In this document: positions 17,591 through 25,123 of the stretch, in pieces
How the letters are laid out: every line of letters starts with the position of its first letter
Numbering within the stretch: the first letter of the stretch is position 1
NCBI RefSeq assembly: GCF_008729015.1
Contig: NZ_RKSM01000001.1
Location: forward strand, 3,286,001-3,350,000
Source of the DNA: Haloarcula sp. CBA1129
Lineage (GTDB): Archaea; Halobacteriota; Halobacteria; Halobacteriales; Haloarculaceae
Direction: 5' to 3'
Length of the DNA stretch: 64,000 bases
Notes under the pieces: generated by a model
The model's input: the letters and a program-made list of their open reading frames with translations, nothing else
What the model was told of the DNA's origin: nothing
The model's database searches: none
Position numbers and translations under genes: made by a program

Positions 17591-18445
17591 CTACGTGGAC
17601 GTTTTATCGCCGGTCGCGCCCCGCTCGATGGTCACGCGCACCTCGTCGCCGACAGCGAGGTCGATACCCTCACCGACGAGCTTCGCGCCGAAGCGCTCGC
17701 GCCCACAGAACAGCGCGATGCCAGTCACCGGCTCGCCGTTTGCCAGCACGGTCAGGTCGTCCCACGTGACTGTGCGGCCGTCGGCTGTCCCGACACGCGT
17801 TCCGGCGATAGCGGTCTCCTCGGTCCCGTTACCGGCCAGCAGTCCACCGCCCGCGTAGTGGGGCAGACCGCCGTCGAGGACCCCGGTATCGCCGCCGATG
17901 TCGTTCCCGATGCCGGCGAAGGATTCGCCCGGTGCTGGATGGGCCGGTTCGTCGAGTCGGACCCACGTCTCGCCGCCGTCGACGACGGTCCCGGTCCCGT
18001 CCCATGACAGCGCCGTCACGTCAGTGGCCACGTCAACTGGCAGTGACCCCGACGCCCGGTAGGGGTTCACGTTGGGCTCCCGGAAGCCGAGGTGGATGTG
18101 ATCCGGAACCCACGGGGCGAAAAAGCCCGCTCGGACAAGCGCTCCGAGGTCATCGCCGACGGCGACCGTCTCGCCGGGTTCGACAGCGGGGTCGACGTGT
18201 AGTAGCCGCGCTACAGTGTCGCCGGTATCGACCAGAATGAGGTGGTCATGCTCGGCGGCGTAGGACTTCGGTGGGGCCTGAACCGTCTTCGTATCCAGTA
18301 CCTCCCCGGCGACCGGCGACGGCGCGCGCCCGCCGTCGGGGTAGAGGTCGATGGCACAGCCCTCGTCGTGGGCGTCGAACGGCGAGTTGTACAGGGAGAA
18401 CCGGTAGTACTGAAAAAGCACGTCCCGCGGTATCGTGACGACCAT
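17591..18445 (-). CDS. M23/LytM-like domain protein of unknown function
   Basis: This 284-residue protein has the layout of an M23 (LytM) beta-sheet domain in residues 20-120: His26 and Asp33 in HDEGCAIDLYP, APSPVAGEVLDT, LVDTGDTVARLLHVDP, EPGETVAVGDDLG and the closing His-x-His pair His116/His118 in PDHIHLGF. The first metal motif is spaced HxxxxxxD rather than HxxxD. The C-terminal 150 residues are acidic, beta-rich and unfamiliar. No signal peptide is visible, and haloarchaea lack peptidoglycan, so any hydrolase substrate must differ from the bacterial one. The protein may simply reuse the fold. I do not assign a function. Confidence 0.6.
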   Translation of the reverse strand: MVVTIPRDVLFQYYRFSLYNSPFDAHDEGCAIDLYPDGGRAPSPVAGEVLDTKTVQAPPKSYAAEHDHLILVDTGDTVARLLHVDPAVEPGETVAVGDDLGALVRAGFFAPWVPDHIHLGFREPNVNPYRASGSLPVDVATDVTALSWDGTGTVVDGGETWVRLDEPAHPAPGESFAGIGNDIGGDTGVLDGGLPHYAGGGLLAGNGTEETAIAGTRVGTADGRTVTWDDLTVLANGEPVTGIALFCGRERFGAKLVGEGIDLAVGDEVRVTIERGATGDKTST

Positions 18446-18866
18446 TAGCGGTGATTAGGCGCGTATCGGTATGGCTCTGTTGTCCACGCCCACGTTTTTG
18501 GCGTCGAGTGGCTCGCGATGCTCGCCACCATTCTCTGAAAAACGTGGGCGAAAAAACACGCTCTCACAGAGTTCGAGTGCGGTACACCAAACGCTGACTG
18601 TGGATCGGTTTTCCTCTCCTCTCTTGACAGCCAGTGGTCCTTACGATGGCTTGTTTCGTTGCTGCACCTAGGTTGTCCGAGGGTTCAAGACCCATGCCGG
18701 GGCCACCGGTTCGTGTGCGCTGATGATGACCGCGGCGGGGGCAGCGGGAGCGCGACACGTCCCGCCGCGACGGCCATGTGTCGCCTGTTCGCTACCCGTC
18801 GCTGAGAGCGCTTCACCCGCTTGACTGGCGGACCGTTTTAACACTGCGGAGCCGTACTGCTCGACT
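18446..18866. other. 421-bp non-coding region with long hairpin
   Basis: No gene is supported here. The region contains a 64-bp hairpin with perfect 13-bp arms (18487-18550), preceded by GGCTCTGTTGTCC (18473-18485), which recalls IS6-type insertion sequence ends. It also contains a tRNA T-arm-like stretch (GGGTTCAAGACCC, 18681-18693) without a full cloverleaf. It could be the scar of a small mobile element. Confidence 0.4.
18487..18550. repeat. 64-bp inverted repeat (13-bp perfect arms)
   Basis: CGCCCACGTTTTT at 18487-18499 pairs exactly with AAAAACGTGGGCG at 18538-18550, and inner GTGGC/GCCAC arms extend the fold. It could be a structured terminator for the minus-strand gene's neighbourhood or a miniature inverted-repeat element. 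Confidence 0.6.
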
Positions 18867-19550
18867 ATGCGTCTGCTACGGGGTCGCGCCACTGACCCGA
18901 ACACTGACTTCGAGCGGACCCGCGAGATGGCGGCGACGGTTGCCGCGGACCGCGAACCGGCCCTTCGGGTCTGGCGACCGAACAGACAGGTCGCGTTCGG
19001 CCGCCGTGACGCGAACAGCAACGGCTACGACCGGGCGTGTCGAGCCGCTCGCGACCGGGGGTACACCGTTATCGAGCGCGCCGTGGGGGGTCGCGCTGTC
19101 GCCTATACTGGGTCAACCGTCTCGTTCTCCCTCGCCGTCCCGACCGAGGACCCGCGGGGGACCATCGACGATCGCTACGAGTGGGCCAAAGCCGCTGTGA
19201 AGCGCGCGCTCGACGACTGCGGTATCGCCGTTAGGACGGGCGAACCGGACGCCTCGTTCTGTCCGGGGAGCCATTCGCTGCAGGCGAACGGTAAAATCGC
19301 GGGACTCGCTCAGCGCGTCCGCCAATCCGTGGCCGTTGTCGGTGGCATCGTCGTCGTTCGAGACCACGAGGCTATCGCCGCGGTGTTGGCTCCCATTTAC
19401 GAGGCGCTTGATGTCTCGTTCGACCCACAGAGCGTCGGCAGCGTCGCCAATGCTGGTGGAACCGACGACCCTGAGCGAGTTATCACGGCGCTGGAGCGAT
19501 CGCTGGCAGACGGCCGTGACGTGTCGGTGAGTGCTATCCGAGAGACTTAG
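18867..19550 (+). CDS. Lipoate-protein ligase A family protein
   Basis: This 227-residue member of the BPL/LplA/LipB superfamily has VWRPNRQVAFGRRDANSN (lipoyl-adenylate pocket), ERAVGGRAVAYTGSTVSFSLAVP (the RRxGGG-like loop, here AVGGRA) and ANGKIAGLAQRV with the conserved catalytic lysine. Such enzymes attach lipoate to the E2 subunits of 2-oxoacid dehydrogenases and to glycine cleavage H protein. The loop is less basic than in classical LplA and the C-terminal adenylation domain is absent. A partner protein or an octanoyltransferase role is therefore possible. It is followed by pyrC after 24 bp. Confidence 0.8.
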   Translation: MRLLRGRATDPNTDFERTREMAATVAADREPALRVWRPNRQVAFGRRDANSNGYDRACRAARDRGYTVIERAVGGRAVAYTGSTVSFSLAVPTEDPRGTIDDRYEWAKAAVKRALDDCGIAVRTGEPDASFCPGSHSLQANGKIAGLAQRVRQSVAVVGGIVVVRDHEAIAAVLAPIYEALDVSFDPQSVGSVANAGGTDDPERVITALERSLADGRDVSVSAIRET

Positions 19551-19574
19551 GGGTGCGCCCGGCCGACTGGGCGT

Positions 19575-20906
19575 ATGCTCATCCGTAACGCGACGCTGCC
19601 GGACGGCGACCAACGCGACGTCCGGGTGCGTGGCGAATCTATCGTCGAGGTCGGCCGCGACCTCGACGCAACCGACCAGCACGTCATCGAAGCAACTGGC
19701 AAGCGTCTGTTCCCGGGAATGATTGACGCACATGTCCACTTCCGCCAGCCCGGTTACCCGCACAAGGAAACGTGGGAAAGCGGGTCCCGGGCCGCGGCGG
19801 CCGGCGGCGTCACAACTGCCGTCGACCAGCCCAACACCGATCCGCCGACCGTCGACGGCGAGGCGTTCGACCAGAAAGCGGAGTTCGCCGACAACTCAGT
19901 CGTCGACTGGGGTATCAACGGTGGCGTCACGGCTGACTGGATTCCGAACGTCCTCCTGCGTCGTCGCCTGTTCGCGCTCGGCGAGGTGTTCCTCGCGGAC
20001 TCGACCGGCGACATGGGTATCGAGGCTGACCTGTTTGCCGATGCGCTGGAGGCCGCTGCTGACAACGATGTCCCGGTCACGGTCCACGCCGAGGACGCCG
20101 ACTACTTCAACGACGACGCTCGTGCCCGCGACGACGCCGACGCTTGGAGTGCGTTCCGCACCGCAAAAGCCGAAGCAGAGGCCGTCAAGCGGGCCTGTGA
20201 GCTCGCTCAGGCTCACGATACGACGATACACGTCGCGCACACGTCCACGCCGGAAGGCGTCGATATCGCCAGCGAGGCCGGGATGACGACCGAGGTGACG
20301 CCACATCACCTGTTGCTCTCCCGGCGCGATCTCTCCGAGCTCGGGACGTTCGGGCGGATGAACCCGCCCCTGCGCCGCGAAAAGCGCCGCCAGAAGCTCT
20401 ACGAGCGTGTCGTCGACGGCACCGTCGACATGATCGCGACGGACCACGCGCCTCACACCCGTGAGGAGAAAGACACCGGCATCTGGGACGCGCCGTCGGG
20501 CGTTCCCGGCGTCGAAACCGTCTTGCCGCTCCTACTGGCGGAAGCACGCGGCCCGGACAGCGGGCTCACCTACGAGCGCGTTCGGGACCTCACCGCACGC
20601 AACCCTGCGGACGTGTTCGACATCCCACAGAAGGGGGCCATCGAAGCCGGCAAGGACGCTGATCTCGTGCTCGTCGACACGACCGAGACGAGCGACATCC
20701 GCGGTGAGACACTCCACTCGAAATGTGACTGGACACCGTTCGAGGGACGTGAGGCGGTGTTCCCCGAGTGGACGATGGTTCGGGGGACAGTTGTCTACGA
20801 GCGCGGCGATGCACTGGAAGCTGACGACAGCACTGCTCAAGAGGACGTGTTCTACGACCATCAGGGCCAGAACGTCCGTGGCGCGGACAGCGAACGGTTA
20901 GAATAG
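19575..20906 (+). CDS. pyrC: Dihydroorotase
   Basis: This 443-residue amidohydrolase has the metal motif DAHVHFRQPG, TTAVDQPNTDPPT, VTVHAEDADYF, TIHVAHTSTPEG, the long EVTPHHLLLSRRD and the catalytic aspartate in DMIATDHAPHT. It closes N-carbamoyl-aspartate to dihydroorotate in pyrimidine synthesis. The length and motif order fit the class I (B. subtilis-like) enzymes. It lies 24 bp after the ligase gene on the same strand and overlaps the convergent membrane protein gene by 9 nt. No other pyr genes are adjacent. Confidence 0.92.
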   Translation: MLIRNATLPDGDQRDVRVRGESIVEVGRDLDATDQHVIEATGKRLFPGMIDAHVHFRQPGYPHKETWESGSRAAAAGGVTTAVDQPNTDPPTVDGEAFDQKAEFADNSVVDWGINGGVTADWIPNVLLRRRLFALGEVFLADSTGDMGIEADLFADALEAAADNDVPVTVHAEDADYFNDDARARDDADAWSAFRTAKAEAEAVKRACELAQAHDTTIHVAHTSTPEGVDIASEAGMTTEVTPHHLLLSRRDLSELGTFGRMNPPLRREKRRQKLYERVVDGTVDMIATDHAPHTREEKDTGIWDAPSGVPGVETVLPLLLAEARGPDSGLTYERVRDLTARNPADVFDIPQKGAIEAGKDADLVLVDTTETSDIRGETLHSKCDWTPFEGREAVFPEWTMVRGTVVYERGDALEADDSTAQEDVFYDHQGQNVRGADSERLE

Positions 20907-21263
20907 CGCCGCGACGAGGGACGCCCCGACCATTATTCCGCCGCCACTGCCACAGATCCGGGCCATTGCCCGCCGCGAATCACGCTCGGTCCAGTTGCTT
21001 CGCGTGTCCATCTGTTCCTGCATAGCTTCGATGCCGCGACCGGCGAGTATCGACCCGGACCAGCCCAGCAGGCCGAAACCGAACACGAGCGCGCCGAGGG
21101 CAAACACCGTCGCTTCACTCGACCGCGCGTCACCGGTGTAGAGCGTCCAGCCCACCATGCCAACGCCACCAAGCACCAGACCAACGACCAAGCCGCTGCC
21201 CACCAGTCGCGTCCGGGCCACGACGTACTGTCGGAGCCGCGGTGGCTCACCGCGCTGGTCCAT
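20898..21263 (-). CDS. Small haloarchaeal membrane protein (DUF7268-like)
   Basis: This 121-residue protein has two membrane segments near residues 21-41 and 48-70 and a C-terminal hydrophobic glycine-rich tail (GSGGGIMVGASLVAALF). It is the last gene of the ABC importer operon: its ATG overlaps the stop of the second permease by one base. Position suggests co-expression with the peptide importer, but the sequence has no permease signature and a transport role is unproven. I recall it only as a conserved haloarchaeal family. Confidence 0.65.
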   Translation of the reverse strand: MDQRGEPPRLRQYVVARTRLVGSGLVVGLVLGGVGMVGWTLYTGDARSSEATVFALGALVFGFGLLGWSGSILAGRGIEAMQEQMDTRSNWTERDSRRAMARICGSGGGIMVGASLVAALF

Positions 21264-22192
21264 CAGTCGACCGCTTCACGCATCCGCGGATCGAGCGCGT
21301 CACGCATCCCATCGCCGAGCAGGTTGAACCCGAGGACGGTGATCGCGAGGAACAGTCCCGGGAAGAACGAAAGCCACCACTCGCCGGTCAGGAGGCCGTT
21401 TTCGACGCCGCGGGACAGCATCAGCCCCCACGAGGGTGTCCCGGCCTGCGCGCCGAACCCGAGGAAGGACAGCGCAGCGAGGTCGATGATGGCGAGCCCG
21501 AAATTCAGCGTCGACTGGACGGTAATCGGCGCGAGCGTATTTGGCAGGATGTGCCGGACGAGTACCCGAGGGTCGGTCGCGCCCAGTGCGACCGTGGCGT
21601 CGACGTACTCGTCTTCGAGCACTTTGAGCGCGGCCCCGCGGACGACCCGGGCGAACCGCGGCGTGTACACCAGCACGAGCGCTACCACGGCCCGCCAGAG
21701 CCCCAGATCTCGCGGGAAGATGGCGACCAGTGCCAGCGCGAGCAACAGCGGCGGGAACGCCAGTAGGACGTCCATCGTCCGCATGATGACGTTGTCGGTC
21801 ACGTCGCCGTAGTACGCCGCAATGATTCCTAGGCCGACACCAACGGTGGTCGAGGTACCGACGGTAATCGTCCCGAACTTCAGGGCCAGCCACGCGCCGT
21901 ACAGGCTCCGCTTGTAGATGTCACGGGCCGCCGCGTCCGTACCGAACAGTTGCTGGTTCGCGGGTGCGGGACCGAGCCAGCCAGGCGGTGCGCGGTCAGC
22001 GATCTCAGTACCGAGCTGTGAGCTGGTAAGCGCGCCGAAGTCGTAGGTCACCCGGGCGTAGATGGCAACAGCGGCCATGCTGAGGATGATCGTCAGCCCG
22101 ACGACGGCGAGGCGGTTCGTCAGGAGGTCCGCGAGGAACGGGGACGCCCGCAGGCGTCCCAGCGTGCCCCGTGTCTCGGTGTCCGTACTCAT
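21263..22192 (-). CDS. ABC transporter permease, DppC/OppC type
   Basis: This 309-residue inner-membrane permease has five to six membrane segments and the EAA loop (EYVDATVALGATDPRVLVRHILPN), which docks onto the ATPase. The N-terminal segment, LTNRLAVVGLTIILSMAAVAI, is typical of DppC-like subunits. It forms the translocation path with the 360-residue permease encoded just upstream (4-nt overlap). The substrate class is dipeptides, oligopeptides, nickel or similar small solutes; nothing here distinguishes them. Confidence 0.9.
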   Translation of the reverse strand: MSTDTETRGTLGRLRASPFLADLLTNRLAVVGLTIILSMAAVAIYARVTYDFGALTSSQLGTEIADRAPPGWLGPAPANQQLFGTDAAARDIYKRSLYGAWLALKFGTITVGTSTTVGVGLGIIAAYYGDVTDNVIMRTMDVLLAFPPLLLALALVAIFPRDLGLWRAVVALVLVYTPRFARVVRGAALKVLEDEYVDATVALGATDPRVLVRHILPNTLAPITVQSTLNFGLAIIDLAALSFLGFGAQAGTPSWGLMLSRGVENGLLTGEWWLSFFPGLFLAITVLGFNLLGDGMRDALDPRMREAVD

Positions 22193-23271
22193 TGTTGAAT
22201 CCGTGGGTCGAGGTAGCTGTAGGTGACGTCAACGAAGAGGTTTACGAGCGTGAACAGCAGGGCGAAGGTGAGCACCGTCCCCTGCACGACTGGGTAGTCC
22301 GAGACGCCGATGGCGGTGACAATGGTCAGCCCCATCCCGTTGATACCGAACACGGTTTCGGTCAGGACTGCCCCGCCGAGAAGCGTCCCGAACTGGATGC
22401 CGATAACGGTGACGACCGGAATCAGGGCGTTCCGGAAGCCGTGCTTCATCAGCGTGATCTTCGCACCTTGCCCCTTTGCTCGCGCAGTCCGGATGTAGTC
22501 CTGCCGGATGACCTCGAGCATCGAGGAGCGCATCATCCGGGAAATCAGCGCTGTCGAGTAGACGCCGATGACCACTGCCGGCAGGAACAGGTGATGAGCT
22601 GCCGAGAGGAACGCCTCAGTGTTCCCCAGCAAGAGCGTATCGACCGTTATCATTCCAGTGAGTGGCAGCTCACGACCCAGCAGCGTCCAAGTGTCGGGCA
22701 AGAACAATGTCGACTTGATGCGGCCGCTGGTCGGGAACACGTCGAGGTACGTCGAGAACAGCAGGATGAGCAGCGGCCCGGACCAGAAGATCGGAACGGA
22801 AATGCCTGTCAACGCCCCGATTCGGGTGACATGGTCCGTCAGCGAGTCCTGCTTGACTGCGGAGATGATGCCGAGCGGGAGGCCGAGTAGAATGCCGGCT
22901 ACTTGGCCGTAAATTGCGAGTTCGAGCGTGATTGGAAGTCGGTCGGAGATGACCGAGCGGACGCTGTTTCCGCGGCTAATGCTGTAGGACTGCCCGAAGT
23001 CGAACCGCGCCGCGTCCCACAGGAAGCTCAGGTACTGCTCCCACAGCGGCCGCCGAAGTCCCAGCTCGACACGTATCTGTTCGAGCTGTTCGGCCGATGC
23101 TCGCTGGCCAGCGATGATGATCGCCGGGTCACCCGGTGCCAGATGGAGAATCGCGAAGACGACCGACGCCACGCCAAACAGCACCGGGATGAGCAACAGC
23201 AGCCGCTTGATGACGAACCGTGGCGGTACAACCGGCTCTATCAGCCTGAAAAGAAATTGTGTCCAGTTCAT
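22189..23271 (-). CDS. ABC transporter permease, DppB/OppB type
   Basis: This 360-residue permease begins with the DppB-type first helix (RLLLLIPVLFGVASVVFAILHLAPGDPA). It has the EAA loop (DYIRTARAKGQGAKITLMKHGFRNALIP) and ends in a helix before the C-terminal DVTYSYLDPRIQQ. It pairs with the DppC-type subunit that overlaps it by 4 nt and follows the binding-protein gene after 18 nt, so the three are one operon read right to left. Confidence 0.92.
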   Translation of the reverse strand: MNWTQFLFRLIEPVVPPRFVIKRLLLLIPVLFGVASVVFAILHLAPGDPAIIIAGQRASAEQLEQIRVELGLRRPLWEQYLSFLWDAARFDFGQSYSISRGNSVRSVISDRLPITLELAIYGQVAGILLGLPLGIISAVKQDSLTDHVTRIGALTGISVPIFWSGPLLILLFSTYLDVFPTSGRIKSTLFLPDTWTLLGRELPLTGMITVDTLLLGNTEAFLSAAHHLFLPAVVIGVYSTALISRMMRSSMLEVIRQDYIRTARAKGQGAKITLMKHGFRNALIPVVTVIGIQFGTLLGGAVLTETVFGINGMGLTIVTAIGVSDYPVVQGTVLTFALLFTLVNLFVDVTYSYLDPRIQQ

Positions 23272-23289
23272 TCGGAAAGTCTTGAAGCG

Positions 23290-25026
23290 CTACTGTAGCT
23301 CGACTGTGTTAAGATACGGGCCACCGACGGAGCTGATCGTGTAGGTGTCCTCTGCAACGGCCTCGTTGACCGCCCGGAGCGTCTCGGCGTAGTCGAGGAA
23401 CACCCATGGGGACTCGTCGTAGGCTATCTGGCTGGCCTCCTCGTACATCGTCTTGCGGTCGCCCTCCGCGTAGGTCTTCTGGGCTTCCCGGACGAGTTCC
23501 ATGTAGTCGGTGTTGGCCCAGCCGGACACGTTGAGGGTGTTGTATCCGTCGGCGTCGAAGCTGACCCAGTCCTGTCCGTCGGGCACGGCGTCCATCTCCA
23601 CTTGCGGGTCAAGCAGGACGTACAGGAAGTTGTCCGGGTCGGCGTTGTCGGTGTACCAGCCGAGGAAACAGGCATCGTGTTTCCCTGCCGACGTATAGTC
23701 CAGATACGGCCCGAAGTTGGAGAACTGGTTGATGTTGACCGTCAGACCGATCTCCTCCAGATCCGACTTCACCTGATTTGCCGTGTTGACCGGGCTGGGG
23801 TTGTATCCGCGGGGGTTCGAGAACGTGGCGAGTTCGAACTCGAAGCCGTCGCCGTAGCCCGCCTCTTCGAGCATCGACTGTGCCTGCTCCTTATCGGTCG
23901 GATACGGATCGAGGTCGTCGTTGTGCCCGAGCACGTCCGGCGGGAGCGGCTGGGACGCTTGCGTTGCAAAGCCTTGGTAGATCTGGTTGACGATGGCCTC
24001 GGTGTTGACGGCATGAGCAATCGCCTGGCGGACCTGTTGGTCCCGGAACGGCTCGAACCGGGCCATGTTCATCGCCATGTAGCCGTGGTTGATGCCGTCC
24101 TTCCGCAACAGCGTCGCCGTCTCGCTTTCCTCGGCGCGCTGGAACCCGGAGGAGTCGAGGTTATCCGTGATGTGTGAGGCCCCGTTGATGACGTCCTGTA
24201 CTCGCGTGCTGTTTTCGGTGATGGTCTTGAAGATGACCGTCCCGACGTTCGGGCCGTCACCCCAGTAGTCGTTGTTGGCCGTCAGTCGGATGCGCTCGTT
24301 CGGGTTGTCGAGCGTGTCGAACTGGAAGGCTCCGGTACCTGCGGGTTCGTTTCCGAGGTCGGCCTGGTTGTCGCCCATCGCTTCGATCTGGGCTTTCGAG
24401 AGGACCGCCGAGGCGAACATCGCGAGGTTCCGCAGGAACGGCGCGTACTGCTGTGTGAGCTCAATCGTCAGCTCGTAGTCTTGGCTCGCGTCGACGCTTT
24501 CGATCCAGTCACCCAGCGTGAACGGGCCGTACCCCGACCGGGTATCGTCGCCGAGGTAGTACTCGTAGTCGCTCTGGGTGAACCGCTGCCACGTCGCTTT
24601 GAAGTCCGATGCAGTGAACTCTTCGCCGTTGTGGAAGGTTACGCCTTGTCGGAGTGTTAGCGTCGCGGTGCTTCCCTCGAGAGTGTAGTCGGTCGCGAGT
24701 GCGTCTTCCAGTTGGCCGCCGCTCCCGGGTGCGAACTGGATGAGGGTGTCGAACACCTGATTGGTGACTTTTGCGACCTCACCGCTGGTCGACTGCTGTG
24801 GGTCGTAGTTCTCGGGGTGGTCCCCGCGGGCGTACACGAGCGTCTGGTCGCTTCCGCCGTCCCCACCGTCGCCCCCGTCGCTACCAGTGCCGTCGCCACC
24901 GTCTTCACCTTCGGTTCCGCCACCATCGCCGCCGTCGCCGGAACAACCTGCGAGCGTTGCGGCTGCCGCGGCACTGCCGGCCGCGGTAAGGAAGCTCCGT
25001 CTGTCCAGAGAATCACCGGATGACAT
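23290..25026 (-). CDS. ABC transporter substrate-binding lipoprotein (peptide/SBP_bac_5 family)
   Basis: This 578-residue exported protein has the twin-arginine motif DRRSFLTAAG and lipobox LAGC, followed by an exceptionally acidic glycine-rich linker of about 40 residues. This combination is the usual haloarchaeal lipoprotein design. The mature domain has SBP_bac_5 features: TLTLRQGVTFHNGEEFTASDFKATWQRF and RQAIAHAVNTEAIVNQIYQGFA. It binds the solute outside the membrane and delivers it to the permease pair encoded next. A TTATAAT-type AT-rich stretch (25045-25090) precedes it and probably holds its promoter. Confidence 0.92.
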   Translation of the reverse strand: MSSGDSLDRRSFLTAAGSAAAAATLAGCSGDGGDGGGTEGEDGGDGTGSDGGDGGDGGSDQTLVYARGDHPENYDPQQSTSGEVAKVTNQVFDTLIQFAPGSGGQLEDALATDYTLEGSTATLTLRQGVTFHNGEEFTASDFKATWQRFTQSDYEYYLGDDTRSGYGPFTLGDWIESVDASQDYELTIELTQQYAPFLRNLAMFASAVLSKAQIEAMGDNQADLGNEPAGTGAFQFDTLDNPNERIRLTANNDYWGDGPNVGTVIFKTITENSTRVQDVINGASHITDNLDSSGFQRAEESETATLLRKDGINHGYMAMNMARFEPFRDQQVRQAIAHAVNTEAIVNQIYQGFATQASQPLPPDVLGHNDDLDPYPTDKEQAQSMLEEAGYGDGFEFELATFSNPRGYNPSPVNTANQVKSDLEEIGLTVNINQFSNFGPYLDYTSAGKHDACFLGWYTDNADPDNFLYVLLDPQVEMDAVPDGQDWVSFDADGYNTLNVSGWANTDYMELVREAQKTYAEGDRKTMYEEASQIAYDESPWVFLDYAETLRAVNEAVAEDTYTISSVGGPYLNTVELQ

Positions 25027-25123
25027 GGGACTTTCTTCAAACAGATCTATTATAATTGTACCGGATAGATCAATGATTCTGTTATATATCTGCTGAGAGT
25101 TATGTGCAGCTAAGTAATATTAT

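Noticed and set aside
18640-18720. tRNA-like 3' half (T-arm GGGTTCAAGACCC followed by GCCGGGGCC)
   Set aside because: No matching acceptor, D or anticodon arm lies upstream, and the T stem beyond three pairs is mismatched, so a functional tRNA is not supported.
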